64,000 nt of DNA from a methane-oxidizing endosymbiont of Gigantopelta aegis (GTDB lineage Bacteria > Pseudomonadota > Gammaproteobacteria > Methylococcales > Methylomonadaceae): NCBI RefSeq assembly GCF_016097405.1, contig NZ_JAEHGD010000003.1, forward strand, positions 62,001 through 126,000. Reading direction: 5' to 3'. Positions 8,569 to 18,400 of this stretch are shown piece by piece. How positions within the stretch are numbered: the stretch's first letter is position 1; the number at the start of each line of letters is the position of its first letter. Made by a program: the position numbers and the translations under genes. The notes below the pieces were generated by a model that worked only from the letters and a program-made list of their open reading frames with translations, searched no databases and was not told the DNA's origin.

Positions 8569-9849
8569 ATGTCTACTATCAATAAAAAGTTTCTCTATAA
8601 ACTCATCGTTCAATTTATGCGTTTCGTGTCAGGCCAGAATAAAGTACTCGATGAGTATATCCTGCCCATCACAAAAAAATTAAAGCAGGGCATTAAAATT
8701 GAGGACTTGCAGCAGGATATGCAGGCACTGTCTAAAGCTCTCGATCATAGCCTGCGGATGAGGCAGAGTTCGATGCAGGAAGGCGGCGCCACATCAAACT
8801 TATTTATTCAGCAGCTTTGTGTTTTGCTGGATACGATTGAAATTCCAGATAAATTCGTGGCAAAAAGCTTAACCATCAGGAATCAACTGATCCAGAATCA
8901 AAATGGGGAAGCGGATAATAACCTGGTGCAATCAGCCGTTACCTTGATTCTGGAAATCAATCAGTATTTTTTATCGGAGCAAAAAGATACAGAAAAATTT
9001 CTGGATAATATTTCCAGCCAATTAAGTTTGCTCGACAGCATGACGCAAAAAGCGACCGCTTCGAGCCAGGCAAGTTATGACAGTCACGCCCAACTGAATA
9101 TGCTCATTTCGACGCAAATCGAGAACATTAAAAACAGTACCATCCGTGCCGATGATTTAAATGCCTTGCAGGAAAATATTACACTTCATCTGCAAGACTT
9201 GACTACAAATTTACAGCGACATCAGAATCATGCCGATTCAAAATTATTGGATACACAGCGGCAGCTCGCTGAAATGTCGAAAAAAATAAAAGACTTGGAA
9301 GCTGAATCGAAAATACTGCGAGAGACATTAAAGCAGGCGCATAATAAGGCATTTCTCGATCCTTTGACTGAATTACCGAATCGGCTGGCCTATAACGAAA
9401 AAATTGAAGCGGAGTTTAAGACGTCTAAACGCTATCAAACGCCGATGAGTTTGCTGGTCTGGGATATTGATTATTTCAAGTCAATCAATGATACTTACGG
9501 CCATAAAGCAGGGGACAAGGTTTTATGTATCATCGCGCAGCTCATCAAAAACAATTGCCGGGAAACCGATTTTGTCGCGCGTTATGGGGGCGAAGAATTT
9601 GTGATGATTTTACCGAATATCAATGCCCAACAAGCCTGGGTAGTGGCTGAAAAGATTCGCAAAATTATTGCCGATAAACGCTTTTCTTATAATGATCAAA
9701 TGCTACAAGTCACTATATCCGGCGGGCTTACCGACTATCAAAAAGGCGATAGACACCCTGATGATTTGTTCGAGCGTGCAGATAAAGCGCTGTATCAAGC
9801 AAAAGAAGGGGGGCGCAATCGCTGTGTGATTTATGGCGAGACCGCTTAA
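8569..9849 (+). CDS. Diguanylate cyclase, tandem paralogue (GGDEF)
   Basis: 426 residues, starting at ATG 8569 with AGGG just upstream and eight bases after the previous stop. It shares the architecture of its neighbour: a helical N-terminus without membrane segments, a coiled coil before the catalytic domain, then DPLTELPNRLAYNEK, an I-site RETD and GGEEF at about 340-344. It should make cyclic-di-GMP. The N-terminal region is shorter than in the upstream paralogue by roughly 80 residues, mainly before the FLYKLIVQFMRF segment. The two are likely co-transcribed. Confidence 0.9.
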   Translation: MSTINKKFLYKLIVQFMRFVSGQNKVLDEYILPITKKLKQGIKIEDLQQDMQALSKALDHSLRMRQSSMQEGGATSNLFIQQLCVLLDTIEIPDKFVAKSLTIRNQLIQNQNGEADNNLVQSAVTLILEINQYFLSEQKDTEKFLDNISSQLSLLDSMTQKATASSQASYDSHAQLNMLISTQIENIKNSTIRADDLNALQENITLHLQDLTTNLQRHQNHADSKLLDTQRQLAEMSKKIKDLEAESKILRETLKQAHNKAFLDPLTELPNRLAYNEKIEAEFKTSKRYQTPMSLLVWDIDYFKSINDTYGHKAGDKVLCIIAQLIKNNCRETDFVARYGGEEFVMILPNINAQQAWVVAEKIRKIIADKRFSYNDQMLQVTISGGLTDYQKGDRHPDDLFERADKALYQAKEGGRNRCVIYGETA

Positions 9850-9920
9850 AGGCAGCTGTATAAAACCTTTATTTTTTAATGGTAATATGATTTCATAAGT
9901 GATTTTTAAGAGGGAAAATT

Positions 9921-10658
9921 ATGTGTTTTAGCGCCAATATGTCTTTAGGCTTAGGGGTTGTCGGCCTGGTTGCGGCAACAGTGACTTATCGCGACAAGAG
10001 TGAGCCGTTTTGGGTGAGGTTGGCGCGAGCCTATGCCATTTTTCATTTTTCCTTGATGGAATTTATCCAGTATTTCGCCTATCCTGTTGCCGATCAATGT
10101 GGATTCGGGACTAATTTATTCTTAAGCGAGCTTTCGACTTATCATATCAGCTTGCAAGCCTTTGCCATCATGCCTGCACTAGCAACTTATTCGTCCGATA
10201 GAAATGCACTGAAAAAAGCCACTTTGTTAGGGGTTACCTTGAGTGGCTCCTTTCTGATTTTCAGCTTTTTACCGCGTGAATGGCAGTTATTCGGCATTCA
10301 ACCGAATTTTATCGGCGACATGGTGTCCTGCTTGTTTATGGGGAAATATCATATCGGTTACCATATTGGCAGTGCTTTTGGTTTGCTAGTCACGCATGGC
10401 TCATTATTTGCATTGGCGTTAAGTGGCTTTTTATGGAAAGACTGTTGGAAAATTGCCAGCTATCATTTTGCGATGGCTATTTTGACCCTGTTTGTCCCTC
10501 AATGGTTTTTTGGCGTCAGCACCGGTGAAGCGGCGGCAATTTATTGTTTTTATTCGATTCCGATTACCGCCAGCTTTATGCCACAATTCAAGAAATTCTT
10601 CACCGTACATTCACTCGTTCGGCAACAACCTGAAGAACTGGCCTACGAGCGAGAGTAA
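9921..10658 (+). CDS. Multi-pass membrane protein with MCFSAN N-terminus
   Basis: 245 residues, strongly hydrophobic with about seven predicted membrane helices. It begins MCFSANMSLGLGVVGLVAATVTY. Short membrane proteins opening MC-F/W-SA occur in several uncharacterised families, and this may belong to one of them, but I cannot assign a function. A Cys at residue 2 without a preceding hydrophobic signal argues against a lipoprotein. The ribosome site AGAGGG lies at normal spacing. The gene is convergent with ppnN, with only eight bases between the stop codons. Confidence 0.75.
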   Translation: MCFSANMSLGLGVVGLVAATVTYRDKSEPFWVRLARAYAIFHFSLMEFIQYFAYPVADQCGFGTNLFLSELSTYHISLQAFAIMPALATYSSDRNALKKATLLGVTLSGSFLIFSFLPREWQLFGIQPNFIGDMVSCLFMGKYHIGYHIGSAFGLLVTHGSLFALALSGFLWKDCWKIASYHFAMAILTLFVPQWFFGVSTGEAAAIYCFYSIPITASFMPQFKKFFTVHSLVRQQPEELAYERE

Positions 10659-10666
10659 TGTACATG

Positions 10667-12034
10667 TCAACGGATGATTTTGTAACATGGCTGGTAAACG
10701 CTGCCAGGCAGTTTCATCCGTTTCTCTCTGACAAACGACGCTAACAGATTATCGACGGCGGCCATAATGTCGCTGTCGCCACTGATTTCGAAATGTCCGG
10801 ATTCCTCGATGCGGCGAATTCCCTCCTCTTTGACATTACCGGCGACGATACCGGAAAAGGCCCGTCGTAAATTAGCTGCTAATTGATGCGGTGCTTGCTG
10901 TTTACTCAAGTTTAATTCGGCCATGGCCTGATGGGTCGGATCGAACGGTTGCTGAAAGACAGGATCAATCTTTAACGACCAGTTAAAATAATAGGCGTCT
11001 TTTTGTCCTTTTCGATATTCTCTGACCTGGTGCAGGCCTGCCAGCATTTCCCGTCCAACCCGGGCAGGATCGTTGATGATTATTTTATAACGCTGCTGGG
11101 CTTCAAAGCCTAGCGTGTCGCCAATAAAATGATTGATTTGTTTAAAATAATCAGCCGAGCCTGCAGGCCCGGTAAAAATCAACGGAAATGGAATTTCAAG
11201 GTTATCAGGGTGCAATAAAACCCCGAGTAAATACAGAATTTCTTCAGCCGTACCGGCACCGCCGGGAAACACAATAATGCCGTGGCCACAACGGACAAAG
11301 GCTTCCAGCCGCTTTTCAATATCCGGCATGATAACCAGTTCGTTGACGATAGGGTTGGGCGATTCTGCGGCGATAATACCCGGCTCGGTAATGCCGATAT
11401 AACGACCATTTTTCATGCGTTGTTTGGCATGTGCAATGGTCGCACCCTTCATCGGCCCTTTCATCGCGCCCGGCCCACAGTCGGTGCAAATATCCATATC
11501 ACGCAGCCCTAAATGATAACCGACCTCTTTGCTGTAACGGTATTCAACGCCCGAAATAGAATGGCCACCCCAGCACACGACGAGCTTAGGTTCAATATGC
11601 TGGCGAATAATATCGGCATTGCGCAGAATATGAAAGACCGCATCGGTAATGGCATCCGAGGCTTCAAGATTGAAGGCCGGATTGCCGATAATTTCATTTT
11701 CGACATAAACAATATCGCGCAACACGGCAAACAAGTGCTCGCGAATACCGGCAATAATTTTGCCATCGACAAATGCTTCGGCAGGTGCATGTTGTAATTC
11801 GAGCTGAATACCGCGTTCTTCAGAAAATACTCGAATATCAAAATCGGGATAACGCTCGAGTAGAGCTTTGCCGTCGTCTAAATCACTGCCGCAGTTTAAA
11901 ACGGCCAGCGCACAGTTACGCAGCAGGCGATACAAGCCACCTTGGCTGCTGTCGAGCAAATTATGAATTTCAGCGCGTGACAGGATGGCCAGGCGATTTT
12001 CAGGCGCAATTAAGGTATTGAGAGTCTGAGTCAT
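10667..12034 (-). CDS. ppnN: Nucleotide 5'-monophosphate nucleosidase PpnN (YgdH)
   Basis: 455 residues, matching PpnN in length and architecture: an N-terminal helical domain, a central LOG/lysine-decarboxylase-like Rossmann domain and a C-terminal domain. The hallmark PGGAGTAEE is present, with the phosphate-binding region GPGAMKGPMKG and CWGGHSI before it. PpnN hydrolyses purine and pyrimidine nucleoside monophosphates to base and ribose 5-phosphate, and in E. coli it is stimulated by (p)ppGpp. Its ATG overlaps the apaH stop (ATGA), so it is the last gene of an apaG-apaH-ppnN operon. Linking Ap4A removal with nucleotide salvage is a sensible inference from this arrangement. Confidence 0.93.
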   Translation of the reverse strand: MTQTLNTLIAPENRLAILSRAEIHNLLDSSQGGLYRLLRNCALAVLNCGSDLDDGKALLERYPDFDIRVFSEERGIQLELQHAPAEAFVDGKIIAGIREHLFAVLRDIVYVENEIIGNPAFNLEASDAITDAVFHILRNADIIRQHIEPKLVVCWGGHSISGVEYRYSKEVGYHLGLRDMDICTDCGPGAMKGPMKGATIAHAKQRMKNGRYIGITEPGIIAAESPNPIVNELVIMPDIEKRLEAFVRCGHGIIVFPGGAGTAEEILYLLGVLLHPDNLEIPFPLIFTGPAGSADYFKQINHFIGDTLGFEAQQRYKIIINDPARVGREMLAGLHQVREYRKGQKDAYYFNWSLKIDPVFQQPFDPTHQAMAELNLSKQQAPHQLAANLRRAFSGIVAGNVKEEGIRRIEESGHFEISGDSDIMAAVDNLLASFVREKRMKLPGSVYQPCYKIIR

Positions 12035-12840
12035 GATTGTTTACAGCGGATAGAATATTTTTTGATGGTTTTGCCCAATTTGATTGCTGTCAATTCGCCG
12101 CCCCACAAACAGCCGGTGTCGATAGCATAGCAATTATAGCCATGATAAAAACCGAGCGTTGACCAATGGCCAAAAATGATGGTGTCTTTTTGAGTTTTAC
12201 GATCAGGTACCATAAACCACGGCATTAAATGATCGGGTTGGCTGCCGGGCGGGCCGTTATAATGGAAGTCCAGCCGACCCGAGGCATCACAGTATCGCAT
12301 GCGGGTAAAGCAATTCACCACAAAGCGTGTCCGATTGAAGGGTGACAGGTCTTCAGACCAGATATCGGGTTTATCACCGTACATGTGTTTAAAGAAATCG
12401 GCATAATGCTTGCCTTGCAATATGCGTTCAACCTGGCGTGCCAGTTTTTCCGCTTGTTTAATGCTCCATTGCGGGGCAAGCCCGGCATGCAATAAATTGA
12501 ATCCTTTGTCTCGGTGCAGCAGGGGCCTGTGGCGGAGCCAATGAATCAATTCATCACAGTCGGGCGCGGCCAGAACCGGGCCGAGTGAGTCTTTCGCTTT
12601 CAGCTTGCGCTGATTGACGGCGGTGGCAATTAAATGTAGATCATGATTGCCAAGTACACAGATAGCTGCATCACCTAATGATTTAATAAAGCGCAAGGTT
12701 TCCAGCGATTTTGGCCCGCGGTTAACCAGGTCACCGGCAAACCAGAGTTGGTCATGTCCAGGATCGAACGCAATTTTATCCAACAGGCGACGTAACGAAT
12801 CATAACAGCCTTGAATATCCCCAATGGCGTAAATTGACAT
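12031..12840 (-). CDS. apaH: Symmetrical diadenosine tetraphosphatase ApaH
   Basis: 269 residues, a calcineurin-like metallophosphatase. Visible motifs are GDIQGCYDSL near the N-terminus, WFAGDLVNRGPKSLET and LGNHDLHL, the three canonical metal-binding blocks, with a late IFGHWSTLG. ApaH splits Ap4A into two ADP and removes Np4A caps from RNA. It overlaps apaG by one base (TGATG) and ppnN by four, so the three genes are translationally coupled. Confidence 0.96.
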   Translation of the reverse strand: MSIYAIGDIQGCYDSLRRLLDKIAFDPGHDQLWFAGDLVNRGPKSLETLRFIKSLGDAAICVLGNHDLHLIATAVNQRKLKAKDSLGPVLAAPDCDELIHWLRHRPLLHRDKGFNLLHAGLAPQWSIKQAEKLARQVERILQGKHYADFFKHMYGDKPDIWSEDLSPFNRTRFVVNCFTRMRYCDASGRLDFHYNGPPGSQPDHLMPWFMVPDRKTQKDTIIFGHWSTLGFYHGYNCYAIDTGCLWGGELTAIKLGKTIKKYSIRCKQS

Positions 12841-13217
12841 CAGTGCAGGACACGCGGAATAGACAAGGTGAATTTTGGAATGGCTGTATTAAACTGCTCG
12901 CCGTCGCTGTTTTCCATTAAATACTGTCCCTGCATGACGGCGACCGGTGTTTCGACAACGGCGCCGCTGCTATAGCTGAAGGATTCACCCGGCTGAATCA
13001 AGGGTTGCTTGCCAATAACGCCCTCGCCGGTGACTTCCTGTATTTTACCGTTGGCGTCGGTAATCAACCAGTGCCGACTTAATAACCGGGCGCTAAGCTG
13101 GCCCTGGTTTTCGATGTGAATGGTATAAGAAAAGACATAGCGATCATCATCCGGTGATGATTGCGCTTCAATATAACGGGGCTTAGCCGTGACAATTATT
13201 TTATTTTTTTCGCTCAT
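12840..13217 (-). CDS. apaG: ApaG domain protein
   Basis: 125 residues, the normal ApaG size. The protein is a fibronectin-like beta-sandwich; the conserved segments YTIHIENQG, LLSRHWLITDA, VTGEGVIGKQP and MQGQYLM are all present. Its biochemical role is still poorly defined, though it is nearly always beside apaH. It is first in the apaG-apaH-ppnN run. The promoter must lie in the 86-base gap shared with the divergent ankyrin gene. Confidence 0.94.
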   Translation of the reverse strand: MSEKNKIIVTAKPRYIEAQSSPDDDRYVFSYTIHIENQGQLSARLLSRHWLITDANGKIQEVTGEGVIGKQPLIQPGESFSYSSGAVVETPVAVMQGQYLMENSDGEQFNTAIPKFTLSIPRVLH

Positions 13218-13303
13218 AAAGACGATGTTCAGCTATTTTCTGATAGGGTTTATACTGTATTTTAGCATTATTCCCGAGACGAGCTGTTTGCCGACCCTTA
13301 AAA

Positions 13304-13840
13304 ATGAAAATTCTGTTTTATAGTCTGATCGTTATCTACGCACTGAGTGCCAATGCCGAAGACTTTAATGATCTGTTTCGCGCTGCCACCGATGGCAATA
13401 CCGAACGCCTGCAATCATTGCTGGCACAGGGGCTGGATGTCAACGCGAAATCGGCGACCGGCCGAACGGCGTTGATGGGCGCTTGTTATAATGGTAATCT
13501 TCGTAATGTTAAGGTATTGCTTAATTATGGCGCCGATGTGAATGCGGCGGATAATACGGGCAATACCGCACTGATGGATGCGATTCGATTTGCCGATAAA
13601 GCCTTGATTCAGATATTGATTGCAGCAGGGGCCGATGTCAATGCGGTGGATAACAATGGCCTGACCATTCTGGCGCGTGCCAAAAAGATAGCCCCGGCAG
13701 CGATTATCAAGCTGTTAGAACAAGCCGGCGCTAAGGAAACATTAAAAACAGAGACCGAAACAGAAGACGACGCAACTGAAGAAAAAAAAGACGATAATGC
13801 CAAGGACAACCCCCCCAAAGAGGCTGACAATGCACAATAA
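13304..13840 (+). CDS. Exported ankyrin-repeat protein
   Basis: 178 residues. A short signal peptide (about 1-18, ALSANA) is followed by three to four ankyrin repeats, seen as TGRTALMGACYNGNLRNVKVLL, its next copy beginning TGNTALMDAIR, and D-V-N-A turns at regular spacing. The tail (about 146-178) is low-complexity Glu/Asp/Lys/Thr. Ankyrin repeats mediate protein binding; the partner is unknown and a periplasmic location is inferred. Its last 11 bases overlap the start of mpl, so the two are co-translated. Confidence 0.85.
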   Translation: MKILFYSLIVIYALSANAEDFNDLFRAATDGNTERLQSLLAQGLDVNAKSATGRTALMGACYNGNLRNVKVLLNYGADVNAADNTGNTALMDAIRFADKALIQILIAAGADVNAVDNNGLTILARAKKIAPAAIIKLLEQAGAKETLKTETETEDDATEEKKDDNAKDNPPKEADNAQ

Positions 13841-15200
13841 ACAACCCCCTTACCATCATATCCATATTTTAGGTATCTGCGGTACCTTTATGGGGGGCCT
13901 GGCCCTGATCGCCAGGCAATTGGGGTATCACGTTACCGGCTCCGATCACAATGTTTATCCGCCGATGAGCACGCAACTGGAGCAACAAGGCATCGCACTG
14001 ATGAATGGCTATCGTGCCGAAAACCTGGATAGCAAGCCCGATCTGGTCGTCATCGGAAATGCCTTATCACGCGGCAATCCAGAAGTCGAAGCGGTATTGA
14101 ACCGAGGCTTGCATTATGTGTCAGGCCCGCAATGGTTGTCCGAACATGTGTTGCAGGACAAATGGGTACTGGGCGTCGCCGGTACTCACGGCAAAACGAC
14201 TACCACCAGCATGTTAGCCTGGATTCTCGAAGCTCAGGGTTTCAATCCCGGTTTTTTGATTGGTGGCGTGCCATTGAATTTTGGCTTGTCCGCCCGCCTG
14301 GGTGAATCGGATTTTTTTGTCATCGAAGCCGATGAATATGATTCGGCCTTTTTCGACAAGCGTTCTAAATTTGTTCATTACCGGCCACGAACCGCGATAT
14401 TGAATAATTTAGAATTTGATCATGCTGATATTTTTCCCGATCTCGAGGCGATAAAAACACAATTTCATCATCTGGTGCGCACCATTCCCGGCGAAGGCTT
14501 GATTATCACGCCAAAAAATGAACAAAACGTCGCTGATGTGCTGGAAAAAGGCCGTTGGACACCGGTGGTAAAAACCGCTATCGGACAGCCCGCCGATTGG
14601 CAGGCAAAATTGCTGAAAGTCGATGGCAGTCAGTTTGAAATCATCTTCGAACATCAGTCGCAAGGCATCATTGACTGGGCTTTAACGGGCGAACACAATG
14701 TTTACAACGCCCTGGCGGCTATCGCAGCGGCACGCCATGTCGGCATCCTGCCCGCGGCGGCAATTAGCGCCTTGCAGCGATTCAAGAATGTCAAACGGCG
14801 GATGGAAAAAATTATCGAGACCCAAAATATTACGGTTTATGATGATTTTGCTCATCACCCTACCGCCATCGAAACCACCCTCACCGGATTGCGTAAGCAG
14901 GTTGGCGACGAACGTATTATTGCCGTCCTGGAGCCGCGCTCCAACACCATGCGCATGGGTATTCATACGAAAACGCTGGCTCATGCTTTGAAAACGGCAG
15001 ATCTGGCATTGATTTATCAGCCGGAAGGATTGGACTGGGACTTATCGTTGTTGCTCAATTATGCCGATAATATTCAAATTTGCAGTCGGCTGGATGATAT
15101 TACCGCCCAGCTACAAGCTGAGCGAAAAGCGCACGCTGTATTGATGAGCAATGGTAGTTTTGGGGGTATTTATCAAATGCTGCGTGCATGTTTGACATAA
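13830..15200 (+). CDS. mpl: UDP-N-acetylmuramate:L-alanyl-gamma-D-glutamyl-meso-DAP ligase (Mpl)
   Basis: 456 residues. The enzyme reattaches recycled murein tripeptide to UDP-MurNAc and so feeds the peptidoglycan recycling route. The Mur-ligase P-loop GVAGTHGKTTTTSML is clear, preceded by HILGICGTFMGGLALIARQ and VTGSDHNVYPPMS, which distinguish Mpl from MurC. I start it at ATG 13830 (MHNKQPPY), inside the end of the ankyrin gene; an in-frame ATG 11 codons earlier reads into that gene and is not conserved. Together with the ldt, envC, ctpA and endopeptidase genes it belongs to the cell-wall set of this window. Confidence 0.95.
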   Translation: MHNKQPPYHHIHILGICGTFMGGLALIARQLGYHVTGSDHNVYPPMSTQLEQQGIALMNGYRAENLDSKPDLVVIGNALSRGNPEVEAVLNRGLHYVSGPQWLSEHVLQDKWVLGVAGTHGKTTTTSMLAWILEAQGFNPGFLIGGVPLNFGLSARLGESDFFVIEADEYDSAFFDKRSKFVHYRPRTAILNNLEFDHADIFPDLEAIKTQFHHLVRTIPGEGLIITPKNEQNVADVLEKGRWTPVVKTAIGQPADWQAKLLKVDGSQFEIIFEHQSQGIIDWALTGEHNVYNALAAIAAARHVGILPAAAISALQRFKNVKRRMEKIIETQNITVYDDFAHHPTAIETTLTGLRKQVGDERIIAVLEPRSNTMRMGIHTKTLAHALKTADLALIYQPEGLDWDLSLLLNYADNIQICSRLDDITAQLQAERKAHAVLMSNGSFGGIYQMLRACLT

Positions 15201-15258
15201 AGCTGTTTGTTTTTCCTGTAAGCGGTGATGATTGGGCTCGACTGAGTATAAATAAATA

Positions 15259-15336
15259 GACACAGAGACCACAGAGCGTACAGAGTTATGCGGTTGGCAC
15301 GGTTTCATTCTCTGTGTTCTCAGTGGTCTCTGTGTC
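15259..15336. repeat. Long imperfect inverted repeat in the mpl downstream gap
   Basis: Two 27-base arms, 15259-15285 and 15310-15336, match at 23 of 27 positions when one is inverted. The core is GACACAGAGACCAC, and 24 bases separate the arms. The transcript would form a long hairpin. There is no clean T-run, so it looks more like an intergenic palindromic repeat than a simple terminator, though it could end mpl transcription. The rest of the gap 15201-15478 shows nothing else to me. Confidence 0.7.
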
Positions 15337-15478
15337 GATAAATGAGAGGCCAGATTGCCTGTGAATAATGAGAAGTTACCCGTTATTAACATAAGCCATT
15401 GATAAACAATATATAAATAGTTTTATGGCACTGCAATGGCAAGGCTGGGTTAATGGCTGTGACACGCTGGAGATTATC

Positions 15479-18400
15479 ATGCGTTTTTTCATTCTGTTTT
15501 TTTTAATCATATTTAACGCAACAGGATACGCATTGTCACCAGAACAGGTGCCGGAACCGCTGAAACCCTGGATAGACTGGGTGATCGATGAGGATAAGGA
15601 TTTCCAGTGTCCGTTTTTTTATCACCGCTTTAAACAAAAACAATGCCGCTGGCCGGGGCGTTTGCAATTGACGCTGAATGATAGCGGTGGCCGCTTCAGT
15701 AGCCGGTGGACATTATACCGCGATGCTTGGGTCATCCTGCCGGGTGATGACAAACATTGGCCGCAGAAGGTGCGTGTTAATCAAAAGCCATTGCCAGTGG
15801 TGAAAAAAAATGGCAAGCCTGCCGTATTTTTAAGCGCGGGTCAGCATCACATTGAAGGCCAGTTCCGCTGGGGGCGATTGCCGGATCACTTAGGATTGTA
15901 TGCCGACACCGGTTTGATTGAGATTGATGTGAATGGCAAAAAATTTGTTGATTATAGTCTGAAGCAAGGTGCAATCTGGTTACATCAATCTAAAAAAGCC
16001 GGCCTGATGCCACCTGAAAACCGATTGCAATTACAGGTTTTTCGCAAATTGATTGATGATGTGCCTCTACAAATGGAGACTGTGCTCCAGCTCAATGTCG
16101 CCGGGACACCTAGAGAAGTCGTTTTGACACATGCTTTGTTGCAGGGGTTTGTCGCCGTCGATTTAGGCAGCCCGCTGCCGGCGCGGTTGGAAAACACGGG
16201 CAAACTGCGGATTCAAGTCAGGCCAGGACAATGGACAGTCCGACTTAAAAGCCTACATCCTAAAGACATCAAACAACTCGGGCTGGCGTTTCAGGATGCT
16301 GCCTGGCCGGATTATGAAATCTGGTCATTTCAACCCAATCGTGCCTTGCGCTTGCTGGAAATTAAAAACGTTCCTGCGGTTGATCCCTCACAAACCAGGC
16401 TCCCAGTCGCCTGGCGTCATTTACCTGCTTATCGTCTTGAGCAAGGCGATGCCATGGTGTTTAAGGTGTTGCGACGCGGAAATTTACAGCCTGAGCCCGA
16501 TAAACTCACACTAAAACGCAGAATCTGGCTGGACTTTGCGGGTACAGGATATACCATTCAGGATGCTATACAAGGGCAGCTACGCCGGAGCTGGCGCTTA
16601 AAGACCTGGCCTGAAATGCAACTGGGGCAGGTTAAAATAAACGGTAAAACGCAGTTGATTACCCGGTTGCATGAACAGGATCCGGCCGGTGTTGAAGTTC
16701 GCCAAGGATATCTGAATCTAATGGCCGATAGTCGGATTGAAGGGAATATTAGTGATTTGAGTGTGAGTGGCTGGATGCAGGGTTTTCAGCAGGTGAGTGC
16801 TGAATTGAATATTCCGCCGGGATGGCGGTTATTTTATGTCAGCGGCGTGGATAACCAGCCTGACAGTTGGGTTGGGCATTGGACCTTACTCGATTTTTTT
16901 ATGGTGCTGATTAGCGCATTGGCGGTTAGCCGGTTATGGAATAAACGCTGGGGTGCATTGGCCTTGTTGATGCTGGTATTGACGGCGCATGAACCCGGTG
17001 CACCACATTTTATCTGGTTGAATTTACTGGCGGTGATTGCCCTGTTACGGGTATTGCCAGAAGGCAAGTTTGCCCGCGTACTACGCTATTATCGGCATTT
17101 AAGCTGGCTGGCCATGCTGGTTATTTTAATTCCGTTCATGATACAGCAAGTGCGGACGGCCTTTTATCCGCAATTGGAAAAACCGTGGCAGCCGGTCGCG
17201 CCGCAAATCAGGGCGCTTGATAGCCGTTCGGTGGCCGGTATGGATGAAAGCCGCGTTGCCATCAGCGAAGCAATGCCGAAGCTCAGTACCCGGCCGCTCA
17301 AAAAATCAAGGGATTTCAGTGCGGAAAGGAAGGATAAACAAGCTCCACTGGCGCAATTTGACCCCAATGCCAATTTACAAACAGGACCGGGGCTGCCGCA
17401 ATGGCAATGGCATAAAACGCAGCTGACCTGGAATGGCCAGGTTGATTCCAGACAGCGGCTGCAACTGTGGTTTTTATCGCCGAGCATGATGTTTGTGTTG
17501 AAATGGGTACAGTTGTTGTTAATTATCGCTCTGCTATTACGCCTGCTCGATGTCGTGCGTAAGCCGGAGAATTGGCCCCTGTCTGGCCTTAAATGGATGT
17601 TGATTCTACCGTTGCTGTTCGGCTCTGGCAGCGACAGTTTTGCTGATTTACCCAATCAAAAATTATTGCAGGAATTGAAAAACCGTTTGCTGAAAGCGCC
17701 GGAATGCTTGCCCGCCTGCGCTCAGATTGTTCGTATGAGGTTGTCCATTGAGCCTGAAAAGCTCGCGATTGATCTCACAGTGCATGTGCAGTATGACACC
17801 GCGATACCCTTACCCGCACAGGCAGGACACTGGATGCCGGGGCATGTCAAACTAGATGACCAGGAAAGCCAGGTCTTGATGCGGGATAAGAACGGTGTGC
17901 TATGGGCTTTTGTGCCGGCGGGCATTCATCAACTGCAACTGACCGGCATCTCGCCACGGCGTGATAAATTCAGTCTGCCATTGACATTGAAACCCCATTA
18001 TGTGGAATCCCGGCAGCAAGGCTGGCAAATTCAAGGCGTGTATGCTGATGGTCAAAGCGATAAAGTGTTGCAGTTCAACCGCTTGCAACGGCTTGAAAAG
18101 TCACCGGAATCCCGCTTGCAGCCTAGCGAACTACCGGCCTTTATTCGCATTGAACGGACCTTGAATTTAGGTTTGGACTGGACGATTACAACACAGCTTG
18201 TGCGATTAAATAACAGCCATGCCGCAGTCCATATTCGTTATCCGCTCCTTGCTGGCGAATCGGTTACAAGCGCAGGTATTCGGGTTAAAAATCAGCAGGC
18301 TGAGTTGATACTATCCGGTGAGCAGCGACAGCTGATTTGGCATTCGGTTTTGGAAAAACAAGACAAAATTGAATTGAAGGCGGCGCAAACCACACAGTGG

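Noticed and set aside
17164-17655. 163-residue minus-strand open frame inside the 1353-residue gene
   Set aside because: The plus-strand frame has a signal peptide and coherent membrane helices; the reverse frame is Cys/Ser-rich with no domain.
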